Source: an uncultured Bacteroidota bacterium
GTDB taxonomy: Bacteria; Bacteroidota; Bacteroidia; Chitinophagales; Chitinophagaceae
Assembly: GCA_903933995.1 (NCBI GenBank)
Contig: CAIZMD010000694.1
Location: 1 to 5,516, forward strand
Reading direction: 5' to 3'
Length of the DNA: 5,516 nt
Numbering within the stretch: position 1 is the first letter of the stretch; every line of letters starts with the position of its first letter. Made by a program: the position numbers and the translations under genes. Below are positions 1 through 5,516 of this stretch, in pieces. The notes beneath the pieces were generated by a model. The model worked only from the letters and a program-made list of their open reading frames with translations. It had not been told where the DNA came from and searched no databases.

Positions 1-918
1 AATTTACTAGACCAACAGCATGATGGTGCCATGCTTGAATTAAATGGCCCTGTTGCATTTAGTACAGATAGCTATGTGATCTCTCCTATTTTTTTCCCGG
101 GTGGCAATATTGGAGAAATGGCAGTCAATGGCACGGTGAATGATTTAGCCATGTGTGGTGCTGCTGCTAAATATCTATCCCTTGGTTTTATCATTGAAGA
201 AGGATTTTCAATGAAAGAGTTCTGGGAGGTGTTAGTGGGTATAAAAGAAGCTGCTGAAAAATCTGGGGTAACTATTGTAACGGGTGATACCAAGGTAGTT
301 GAGAAAGGCAAGGGTGACAAAATCTTTATCAATACTTCTGGAATTGGTCTGATACATCCCAATGCCCAAATTCATCACAACCGTATAAAAGCAGGTGATA
401 AAATTATCTTGAGTGGTAACTTGGCACAACACGGAATTGCCATTATGAGTTTGAGACAGGGATTGGAATTTGAAACAGATATTGTAAGTGATACCATCAA
501 CCTAAATCATACCATTCTTAAACTAGTAGAAAACTTTGGAAAAGACATTAAATTTCTGAGGGACCCAACAAGGGGTGGACTAGCTTCTGTGATGAATGAA
601 TTGGCAGAATTGAGAAAGCTTGGCTTTGTTTTAGAGCAAGAAAAAATACCACTAGACGAACAAGTAGAAGGTGCCTGTGAAATGCTTGGTCTTGATCCCC
701 TATACGTTGCCAATGAAGGACTATTTGTTGCAGTAGTTTCAGCTAATATAGCAGAGGCATTTTTGCAACAATTAAGATCCGATTCAAACGGCACTCATGC
801 AGCCATTGTGGGAGAAGTCACAGCTGCAAATCCGGGAAAAGTGCTACTAAAAAGTAGGATTGGCGGCCATAGAGTGGTAGGATATTTAACAGGGGAGCAA
901 CTACCTAGAATTTGTTAA
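1..918 (+). CDS. hypE: HypE, [NiFe]-hydrogenase maturation protein (5' end cut by window)
   Basis: HypE works in the cytoplasm to make the cyanide ligands of the [NiFe]-hydrogenase active site. HypF carbamoylates its C-terminal cysteine, HypE dehydrates this to a thiocyanate using ATP, and the CN group passes to the HypC-HypD complex. The frame is open from base 1 and 305 residues are visible. The upstream residues (NLLDQQHDGA) fit the family, so the ATG at base 31 is internal and the true start lies outside; roughly 35-45 N-terminal residues, including the HGSGG-type motif, are missing. Family landmarks in order are FSTDSYVISPIFFPGGNIG (visible residues about 20-38), NDLAMCGA, GDTKVV, RDPTRGG, and the terminal PRIC. 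That tail carries the essential last cysteine, so the enzyme looks functional. Other hyp genes would be expected upstream. The match to E. coli HypE from memory is strong across the whole visible length. Confidence 0.95.
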   Translation, partial: NLLDQQHDGAMLELNGPVAFSTDSYVISPIFFPGGNIGEMAVNGTVNDLAMCGAAAKYLSLGFIIEEGFSMKEFWEVLVGIKEAAEKSGVTIVTGDTKVVEKGKGDKIFINTSGIGLIHPNAQIHHNRIKAGDKIILSGNLAQHGIAIMSLRQGLEFETDIVSDTINLNHTILKLVENFGKDIKFLRDPTRGGLASVMNELAELRKLGFVLEQEKIPLDEQVEGACEMLGLDPLYVANEGLFVAVVSANIAEAFLQQLRSDSNGTHAAIVGEVTAANPGKVLLKSRIGGHRVVGYLTGEQLPRIC

Positions 919-942
919 TCGGTTATTTAGTGCTATCATTTG
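911..942 (+). promoter_or_regulatory. weak candidate Bacteroidota-type promoter for the aldehyde dehydrogenase
   Basis: A TTTG at 911-914, overlapping the last codons of hypE, is followed 19 bases later by TATCATTTG at 934-942. This resembles the Bacteroidota sigma-factor pattern TTTG-N19-TAnnTTTG but has one extra base inside the -7 box. It lies about 65 bases ahead of the preferred start codon of the dehydrogenase. It is only a pattern match in AT-rich DNA and could be chance. Confidence 0.22.
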
Positions 943-961
943 AATGAATAATGCTACTAGT

Positions 962-980
962 CTAATCAGGAATTGGTTAG
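962..980 (+). promoter_or_regulatory. small dyad in the aldehyde dehydrogenase leader
   Basis: CTAATCA (962-968) can pair with TGGTTAG (974-980) across a five-base loop, with six Watson-Crick pairs and one G-U pair. It lies 28 bases ahead of the ATG at 1009 and would bury the alternative TTG start at 973. It could be a leader hairpin or an operator half-site pair; nothing in the window decides between these. Confidence 0.25.
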
Positions 981-1008
981 CGTTGTAACATCATTTAAAA
1001 CAAACGAT

Positions 1009-2508
1009 ATGCTCACGCCAAAACCATCTTTCAAGCCCCGTTATGAAAATTTCATCGGCGGGCAATTTGTTCCACCTGTAAAAGGGGAATATTTTGACAA
1101 TACTAGCCCCATTGATGGCAAAGTATTTACCCAAGCTGCCAGATCTGGCAAAGAAGACATTGAACTGGCATTGGACGCAGCCCATGCTGCTTTTGCCACT
1201 TGGAGCAAAACTTCCGCAGCATTTAGGGCTTCTGTTTTGAACAAAATTGCGGATTGCATGGAAGCTAATTTGGCTTTATTGGCAACCATTGAAACCATTG
1301 ACAATGGTAAACCCATCCGTGAAACAGTGAATGTAGATCTACCGCTATGTATTGATCACTTCCGTTATTTTGCTGGTGTAATCAGGGCAGAAGAAGGTTC
1401 TATTTCTGAACACGATGAAACCACGGTGAGCATTTGTTTACACGAGCCCTTGGGTGTGGTAGGACAAATTATTCCTTGGAATTTCCCATTATTAATGGCC
1501 GTTTGGAAAATTGCTCCAGCACTAGCAGCAGGATGTTGCGCTGTGGTAAAACCAGCTGAACAAACACCAACTTCTATTCTTTGTTTGATGGAACTAATCA
1601 AAGACATAGTTCCTGCCGGTGTGATCAATATTGTTACAGGATTTGGACCTGAAGCTGGAAAGCCATTGGCTCAATCTCCAAGAATTGCCAAGGTTTCATT
1701 TACAGGAGAAACTACAACTGGTAGATTGATCATGCAATACGCATCAGAAAACCTAATTCCTGTAACCATGGAATTGGGTGGCAAATCGCCCAATATTTTC
1801 TTCCCCTCTGTGGCTGATGCCGATGATGAATTCTTTGATAAAGCCATTGAAGGCGCCGTTCTATTTGCCGTAAATCAGGGTGAAGTATGCACCTGCCCTT
1901 CAAGAATATTGGTGCATGAAAGTATCTATGATAAGTTTATGAGCAGGGTGATTGAAAGAACAAAAGCCATCAAAATGGGTAATCCTTTGGATTCTGATAC
2001 CATGATGGGAGCTCAGGCATCCAATGACCAGTATGAAAAAATTCAATCCTACTTAAAACTAGGCATGGAAGAAGGTGCCGAACTATTAACGGGAGGAGAT
2101 GTTCAAAAACTAGATGGTGACTTAGCTGGTGGATATTATATTCAGCCTACTTTGTTCAAAGGGCATAATAAGATGCGCATTTTCCAAGAAGAAATTTTTG
2201 GACCAGTTGTAGCCGTAACTACTTTCAAAACTACTGAAGAAGCCATTGCTATTGCCAATGATACTTTATATGGTTTGGGTGCTGGTGTTTGGACCAGAGA
2301 CGCCCATGAATTGTATCAAGTACCAAGGGCCATTCAAGCTGGAAGGGTTTGGGTAAACTGCTATCACCACTACCCTGCTCACGCGCCATTTGGTGGATAC
2401 AAGAAGTCTGGATTTGGAAGAGAAAACCACAAAATGATGTTGGGTTATTACAGACAAACCAAGAACATGCTCATTTCTTATAACAAGAACAAATTGGGCT
2501 TTTTCTAA
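1009..2508 (+). CDS. aldB: NAD(P)+-dependent aldehyde dehydrogenase, AldB/ExaC/AcoD type
   Basis: This is a cytoplasmic aldehyde dehydrogenase that oxidises short aldehydes such as acetaldehyde to the acid. It matches E. coli AldB along its full length (RYENFIGGQF near the start, KLGFF at the very end). Counting from the ATG at 1009 (499 residues), the catalytic parts are Asn158 in PWNFP, the general base Glu255 in MELGGKSPN, and the nucleophile Cys294 in NQGEVCTCPS. Glu184 in KPAEQTP sits where NAD-preferring enzymes bind the adenosine ribose, which suggests NAD+ rather than NADP+. An in-frame TTG at 973 would add 12 residues. I prefer the ATG because the family homology begins just after it and the extension looks like leader sequence; neither start has a well-placed Shine-Dalgarno. 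The gene is followed by a terminator and then by its usual DUF779 partner. aldB is the closest familiar name; exaC or acoD would fit equally well. Exact substrate is inferred from the family. Confidence 0.93.
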   Translation: MLTPKPSFKPRYENFIGGQFVPPVKGEYFDNTSPIDGKVFTQAARSGKEDIELALDAAHAAFATWSKTSAAFRASVLNKIADCMEANLALLATIETIDNGKPIRETVNVDLPLCIDHFRYFAGVIRAEEGSISEHDETTVSICLHEPLGVVGQIIPWNFPLLMAVWKIAPALAAGCCAVVKPAEQTPTSILCLMELIKDIVPAGVINIVTGFGPEAGKPLAQSPRIAKVSFTGETTTGRLIMQYASENLIPVTMELGGKSPNIFFPSVADADDEFFDKAIEGAVLFAVNQGEVCTCPSRILVHESIYDKFMSRVIERTKAIKMGNPLDSDTMMGAQASNDQYEKIQSYLKLGMEEGAELLTGGDVQKLDGDLAGGYYIQPTLFKGHNKMRIFQEEIFGPVVAVTTFKTTEEAIAIANDTLYGLGAGVWTRDAHELYQVPRAIQAGRVWVNCYHHYPAHAPFGGYKKSGFGRENHKMMLGYYRQTKNMLISYNKNKLGFF

Positions 2509-2528
2509 GTATTTTGCAGCAATCATCT

Positions 2529-2559
2529 ATGCCGGCAGGGGAAACCCGCCGGCATTTTT
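2529..2559 (+). terminator. Rho-independent terminator after the aldehyde dehydrogenase
   Basis: ATGCCGGC (2529-2536) pairs perfectly with GCCGGCAT (2548-2555). Inside it, GGG (2538-2540) pairs with CCC (2545-2547) around a GAAA tetraloop, leaving only A2537 bulged. The stem runs directly into a run of Ts (2555-2559). It begins 20 bases after the dehydrogenase stop codon and ends 15 bases before the DUF779 start codon. The GC-rich stem stands out from the AT-rich surroundings. It would end most dehydrogenase transcripts, so the downstream gene depends on read-through or on a promoter hidden in the dehydrogenase coding region. Confidence 0.82.
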
Positions 2560-2574
2560 ATCTAATCAATTACC

Positions 2575-2946
2575 ATGACCCAACGAGTTACCATTACACA
2601 AGAAGCTTCCGAATTAGTTAGACAACTACAAGCAAGATTTGGGGATTTGATGTTTCATCAAAGCGGTGGCTGTTGCGATGGCTCACAACCCATGTGTTTT
2701 GAAAAAGGAGAATTTAAATTAGGGGCCAGTGATGTTTGTTTGGGTATGATTGAAGGATGCGAATTTTGGATGAACCAAGACCAATTTGAACTTTGGAAAT
2801 ACACGCAGCTCAGCATAGACATAACAGCAGGAAGAGGTTCCAGCTTTTCTTTGGAAATTCCAACTGGTTATAGGTTTATTACAAAATCTAGAATCTACTC
2901 AGAAGATGAATTATCGCAATTGGCCCCACTAACTTATTTAGATTAA
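2575..2946 (+). CDS. DUF779 family protein, aldehyde dehydrogenase companion
   Basis: This 123-residue soluble protein belongs to the DUF779 family, which is repeatedly found beside AldB/ExaC-type aldehyde dehydrogenases, for example next to Rv0458 in Mycobacterium tuberculosis. Its biochemical role is unknown to me. Visible hallmarks are HQSGGCCDGSQPMC (residues 28-41) with Cys33, Cys34 and Cys41, further cysteines at 55 and 62, and the segment GRGSSFSLEIPTGYRF (86-101). There is no signal peptide or membrane segment. The cluster of cysteines suggests metal or thiol chemistry, but that is inference. The ATG at 2575 follows TTACC with no Shine-Dalgarno, and lies just behind a terminator hairpin, so its level may be set by read-through. 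The length is close to what is usual for the family. It could be an assembly, repair or regulatory accessory of the dehydrogenase. Confidence 0.9.
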   Translation: MTQRVTITQEASELVRQLQARFGDLMFHQSGGCCDGSQPMCFEKGEFKLGASDVCLGMIEGCEFWMNQDQFELWKYTQLSIDITAGRGSSFSLEIPTGYRFITKSRIYSEDELSQLAPLTYLD

Positions 2947-2978
2947 GACAGAAGTATCACTAATAAATAAGAAAACTA

Positions 2979-3917
2979 TCAATCCTTATTATTTAGTTGT
3001 TGGTATTGTTTGGGGGTAATGCCTTCATGGTGTTTAAACGCCCTTATAAAATAATTGCAATCATCAAAGCCTACTTCAAAAGACACATTTTTTACATAAA
3101 TCCTACGATCTTTTAAAAGCTTTTTGGCCATCTTAATCCTTTCTAGAACGATATATTCCAAAGGACTAATGCCTAATTCTCTTTTAAACAATCGGTAGAA
3201 TGATGCCATGCTAAGTCCCACCTGACTAGCCATTTTTGGAAGATATATTTTTTCAGAAAGTTGCAATCTAATTTGTTCTAATACCTGATTCAATTGTGGA
3301 TGTGAAGTATAACCCCCATCTTCCCTAACTTGTTTTAGGTTTTGACATTGGGCAATATGAATCAATAATTCCTGTAAGGAAAGATCTGCTAATACATCTT
3401 TAGAAAGTGAATTGCTTTGACATATATTGATCATCTTTTGAATAGCCAAAGACATTTCTGCATTATTGTAAAAGAAGAAATTACGTTCATCCAGATTCCA
3501 ATAATCACCTTTTCCTTCTTTGGGGTATCGCTCATTCAAAAAAGCCAAAGTATCCAAGATCTTTTTGTTGTCAATGGCAAGTGCAATACACTGTGTAGGA
3601 TTTTCCATGGCGGCTTCAGGAAAATCTATGCGCATTTCTACGTTTGCAGGAACAATTACAGATTCTCCTGGTAAGTATTCAAATGCAGGCTCATCAAACA
3701 AATGCATCATTTTCTTACCCCTAAGCATGCTGGTAACAACCAGATCATTAAACTCAAGTGAAACCAAGTGTGACTCTTGGTAGGTTTCAAATAAATTCAA
3801 TTCAAAACTATCTAAGTTGTAAATGGTTCTGTTTTCCACCAATGTTTTTAAAGAATCAACCTTGGTTAATTCAGGCAGCATGGTAAGTGCATGACTATTA
3901 GTGAAATGCTTGGACAT
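2979..3917 (-). CDS. AraC-family transcriptional regulator (AraC_N-like sensor + AraC HTH)
   Basis: This 312-residue regulator has a cupin-like AraC_N-type sensor domain at about residues 40-170 (GKKMMHLFDEPAFEYLPGES, then IALAIDNKK) and a C-terminal AraC DNA-binding domain from about 207. The first helix-turn-helix is around 226-249 (LPKMASQVGLSMASFYRLFK). The second holds the AraC signature at 277-306 (NVSFEVGFDDCNYFIRAF, then GITPKQY). The N-terminal domain presumably binds a small molecule, perhaps an aldehyde or alcohol. The gene converges on the DUF779 gene with only 32 bases between stop codons, and regulators of this kind commonly accompany AldB-type dehydrogenases, so the dehydrogenase is its most likely target; this is inference. 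It has its own upstream region, cut off from the cytochrome gene by a terminator, containing a nested dyad. The start is the ATG at 3917, the first in frame ahead of the folded region. Ligand and binding site are not shown. Confidence 0.9.
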   Translation of the reverse strand: MSKHFTNSHALTMLPELTKVDSLKTLVENRTIYNLDSFELNLFETYQESHLVSLEFNDLVVTSMLRGKKMMHLFDEPAFEYLPGESVIVPANVEMRIDFPEAAMENPTQCIALAIDNKKILDTLAFLNERYPKEGKGDYWNLDERNFFFYNNAEMSLAIQKMINICQSNSLSKDVLADLSLQELLIHIAQCQNLKQVREDGGYTSHPQLNQVLEQIRLQLSEKIYLPKMASQVGLSMASFYRLFKRELGISPLEYIVLERIKMAKKLLKDRRIYVKNVSFEVGFDDCNYFIRAFKHHEGITPKQYQQLNNKD

Positions 3918-3934
3918 GGCTTAGTTGCAATCGT

Positions 3935-3960
3935 GTTGATCTTAAAGTTAAGGATTCAAC
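3935..3960 (-). promoter_or_regulatory. nested dyad ahead of the AraC-family gene (candidate promoter/operator)
   Basis: Read on the + strand, CTTAA (3941-3945) and TTAAG (3948-3952) form an inner palindrome around AG. GTTGA (3935-3939) and TCAAC (3956-3960) form outer arms with almost the same centre. The dyad lies 18 to 43 bases ahead of the regulator's start codon. On the minus strand its centre reads TAACTTTA (3943-3950), one base from the Bacteroidota -7 box TAnnTTTG. It could be an autoregulatory operator over the promoter or a leader hairpin. Confidence 0.35.
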
Positions 3961-3963
3961 ATG

Positions 3964-4003
3964 AAAAAAACATTTAGCGGATTAAAATCAATTCGGGCTA
4001 AAT
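3964..4003 (-). terminator. Rho-independent terminator after the cytochrome c gene
   Basis: On the minus strand ATTTAGC (+ strand positions 4003-3997) pairs with GCTAAAT (3978-3972), and the RNA then runs through one G into seven Us (3970-3964). Inside the loop GATT-TT-AATC can add a second small stem. It begins 12 bases after the cytochrome stop codon and precedes the AraC-family gene, so it should separate their transcription. The stem is short and AT-rich, so efficiency is uncertain. Confidence 0.62.
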
Positions 4004-4015
4004 CACACCCCATTA

Positions 4016-4990
4016 TCACTTACTAAACCTCACCACTTTATTGTTGATAACGGGAACAGTTTTTAAATAGGCATAAATGGCTTTTAGATCTGCTTCTTTC
4101 ATGTTCTTGTACATAGTCCATGGCATTACAGAATTGAATTCTCCTGAAGCAATACGGGGATTCTGATAACTAGTATCGCCGTAGGCCTTAAAGCGTTTTA
4201 CAAAAGCTGCTTCATCCCAGCCACCAATGCCTGTAGTTTTGTCTGGCGTAATATTAGAAGACCGCACTATACCACCAGTTTTCATTGGAAATTCAAATCC
4301 ACCGGCTAATTCCATGCCTTTAATTTTTTCTCCCTTCTCCTGTTTGGTATGGCAGTCTCCACATGAAGCTGCATTGAAATAATAGGAACCTCTTTCCACT
4401 AAATTATTACTATCAGGAGCATGACCATATTCCGCTTTGGTAGGTATGGTATGTAAGATGATACTCATTGGAAAATCTGCCTTTGAATCTGGCACTTTAT
4501 TTTCAATGGGCGCTATCGTTCTCAAATAAGCTATAATAGATAAAAGATCTTCTTTGTCCATTTTTCCATAACTAGGATGTGGCATTACAGGAAACAACGC
4601 CCTACCTTTTTTATCAACCCCCGAAGCAATGGCTCTTAATAATTGCCCATCTGTCCAATCACCAATACCTGCTGGAGTAATATTTCTTGCATGAAAACTT
4701 CCAGGAAAACCATAGCGTTGATCAAAGATTTCTCCACCCTTTCCCAGTGTTCCTTCTACCAAGGGTCCAGAAAACTGATTCCAATCCCTAGTGGAATGAC
4801 AATCCATACAAACGGTGACACTATTGGCCAAATACCTACCCCGTTCAATGCGTTCGGTTGTTGCTTCTATGGTTAATGTTTCAGGACTTCCAACATTGGG
4901 TAAAAAAATAACAATATAACTGATGCCCAAAATGGCTGCCAATAATAGGCATAGGATGCACACAAAAAAGAGCTTAAATGCTTTTTTCAT
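4016..4990 (-). CDS. membrane-anchored diheme cytochrome c
   Basis: This 324-residue protein carries two c-type heme sites, CMDCH (residues 61-65) and CGDCH (210-214), in two similar cytochrome c domains. Likely axial methionines are Met136 in FPVMPHP and Met289 in SVMPW. Both domains share the RGxYxxN...C..CH layout and an NITPxxxxGIGxW-like segment, which suggests an internal duplication. Residues 1-30 are a Lys-rich start followed by a long hydrophobic stretch, with no lipobox cysteine and no obvious cleavage site, so it is probably anchored in the inner membrane with its hemes in the periplasm. It resembles cytochrome subunits that take electrons from periplasmic alcohol or aldehyde dehydrogenases and pass them to the terminal oxidase, but no dehydrogenase partner lies beside it. 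It is flanked by terminators on both sides and appears monocistronic. The partner and redox role are inferred. Confidence 0.9.
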   Translation of the reverse strand: MKKAFKLFFVCILCLLLAAILGISYIVIFLPNVGSPETLTIEATTERIERGRYLANSVTVCMDCHSTRDWNQFSGPLVEGTLGKGGEIFDQRYGFPGSFHARNITPAGIGDWTDGQLLRAIASGVDKKGRALFPVMPHPSYGKMDKEDLLSIIAYLRTIAPIENKVPDSKADFPMSIILHTIPTKAEYGHAPDSNNLVERGSYYFNAASCGDCHTKQEKGEKIKGMELAGGFEFPMKTGGIVRSSNITPDKTTGIGGWDEAAFVKRFKAYGDTSYQNPRIASGEFNSVMPWTMYKNMKEADLKAIYAYLKTVPVINNKVVRFSK

Positions 4991-4997
4991 TTGTAGT

Positions 4998-5027
4998 GGG
5001 TTTAGGGTTACTAAATGTAATAAACCC
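4998..5027 (-). promoter_or_regulatory. dyad and possible -7 box ahead of the cytochrome c gene
   Basis: On the + strand GGGTTTA (4998-5004) pairs with TAAACCC (5021-5027), and TTAC (5008-5011) with GTAA (5017-5020), giving an 11-pair stem with a GGG bulge and the loop TAAAT. The stem ends only seven bases before the ATG at 4990. On the minus strand TACATTTA (5019-5012) is close to the Bacteroidota -7 box, although the nearest TTG upstream is not well spaced. It may therefore be an operator over the promoter or, if transcription starts further upstream, a hairpin masking the ribosome site. Confidence 0.3.
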
Positions 5028-5060
5028 CTATCAATAATTACTCAATCTTGACATACCCAC

Positions 5061-5091
5061 AAAAAAAAATGCAATATTGCTATTGCATTTT
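5061..5091 (-). terminator. Rho-independent terminator after fabV
   Basis: On the minus strand AAAATGCAAT (5091-5082) pairs perfectly with ATTGCATTTT (5075-5066) around a six-base loop. The T-run covers nine bases (5069-5061). It begins 20 bases after the fabV stop codon. The ten-pair stem is AT-rich but the long T-run is convincing. It should stop fabV transcripts from entering the cytochrome gene. Confidence 0.8.
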
Positions 5092-5111
5092 CTAATATTA
5101 TTTGAAATAGT

Positions 5112-5516
5112 TTATTCCACTAATCCTTGAATACTTCTGTTCTCATTTACATCAGCTTCATAATCAACAGCTTCTAAACCAAAACCAAAAAGGCTTAAAA
5201 AATCAGATTTGTATCCGGGCAAATCACCAATACTGGGTAAAGATTCCGTTGTTGCTGCAGGCCATAATTCAGCCACCTGAGCTTGTACATCTGCCCTCAT
5301 TTCCCAATCATCAATTCTAATCCTACCTTTTTCATCGGTTTCAATACCAGGTTTACCGGTATACAATCTGTCTGCAAAAAGTCTTTGTATTTGTTCAATA
5401 CAGCCCTCGTGTAGACCATCTTTTTTCATCACTTTATATAGCAAAGAAATGTACAATGGAATCACAGGAATGGCAGAACTAGCTTGTGTAACCAAGGCTT
5501 TGTTGACAGATACAAA
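5112..5516 (-). CDS. fabV: FabV, trans-2-enoyl-CoA/ACP reductase (C-terminal third only)
   Basis: FabV is a cytoplasmic NAD(P)H-dependent reductase that converts trans-2-enoyl-ACP or -CoA to the saturated form, the last step of each fatty-acid elongation cycle; it is a single-domain, extended short-chain-dehydrogenase-like enzyme of about 400 residues. The 134 visible residues begin FVSVNKALVTQASSAIPVIP, a conserved FabV substrate/cofactor region. They continue with HEGCIEQIQRLFADRLY, IRIDDWEMRADVQ, LWP and GYKSDFLSLFGFGLEAVDYEADV, all typical of the C-terminal end. The apparent start at 5495 is an internal TTG, since the frame stays open to the window edge with matching residues. The Tyr-x8-Lys catalytic pair lies outside. 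The gene ends in its own terminator and shows no link to the aldehyde genes. Recognition is from the C-terminal part alone but is strong. Confidence 0.92.
   Translation of the reverse strand, partial: FVSVNKALVTQASSAIPVIPLYISLLYKVMKKDGLHEGCIEQIQRLFADRLYTGKPGIETDEKGRIRIDDWEMRADVQAQVAELWPAATTESLPSIGDLPGYKSDFLSLFGFGLEAVDYEADVNENRSIQGLVE

Noticed and set aside
31..33. ATG as the true start of hypE
   Set aside because: Codons upstream of it remain open to base 1 and encode residues (QQHDGA) that fit HypE, so the start is outside the window.
72..794. Minus-strand open frames within hypE
   Set aside because: They are antisense to a strongly conserved gene and show no recognisable protein features.
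919..960. Possible terminator after hypE (TAGTGCTATCAT against ATGCTACTA)
   Set aside because: The arms do not pair in register beyond a few bases and there is no T-run.
921..1008. Shared operator between the dehydrogenase leader and the AraC-family gene leader (TTAGCGTTGTAAC against TTAGTTGCAA)
   Set aside because: The similarity needs gaps and is too short to separate from chance without related genomes.
2959..2997. AT-rich inverted repeat between the converging DUF779 and AraC-family genes (11 of 13 positions pair) as a two-way terminator
   Set aside because: It has two central mismatches, no GC core and no T-run on either side, and one arm lies within the end of the regulator gene; in AT-rich DNA this can arise by chance.
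5493..5495. TTG as the start of a short separate gene on the minus strand
   Set aside because: The frame stays open to the window edge and the residues ahead of it (FVSVNKA) match FabV, so it is internal.

Overview
The window looks like chromosomal DNA from a Bacteroidota bacterium, plausibly a Chitinophagaceae-type organism. The evidence is AT-rich DNA, start codons with no clear Shine-Dalgarno sequence, weak TAnnTTTG-like promoter boxes, and Bacteroidota-flavoured versions of FabV, an AraC-type regulator and a diheme cytochrome c. The genus is inference. There is no sign of insertion sequences, CRISPR arrays, tRNA, rRNA or phage genes, and no gene-free stretch longer than about 125 bases.

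The left half is read rightward. It opens inside hypE, the [NiFe]-hydrogenase maturation gene, which is cut at its 5' end but keeps its functional C-terminal Pro-Arg-Ile-Cys tail. Next is a complete aldehyde dehydrogenase of the AldB/ExaC/AcoD type, then a small DUF779 protein, the usual genomic companion of such dehydrogenases. A strong-looking hairpin terminator sits between these last two genes, which is unexpected for a pair that normally travels together.

The right half is read leftward and converges on the DUF779 gene. From right to left it holds the C-terminal third of fabV (trans-2-enoyl-CoA/ACP reductase, cut by the window edge), a membrane-anchored diheme cytochrome c, and an AraC-family regulator. 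Both fabV and the cytochrome gene are followed by hairpins with U-tracts on their own strand, so these three genes are probably transcribed separately rather than as an operon.

The most coherent functional unit is aldehyde dehydrogenase + DUF779 + AraC regulator: probably an inducible aldehyde (acetaldehyde-like) oxidation module in which the regulator senses a small molecule. The diheme cytochrome could carry electrons from a periplasmic dehydrogenase, but no partner enzyme is in view. HypE and FabV appear to be neighbours rather than parts of this module. I found no clearly new biological system. The best leads are the terminator inside the dehydrogenase-DUF779 pair, the unexplained DUF779 protein, and several dyad-symmetric leaders.
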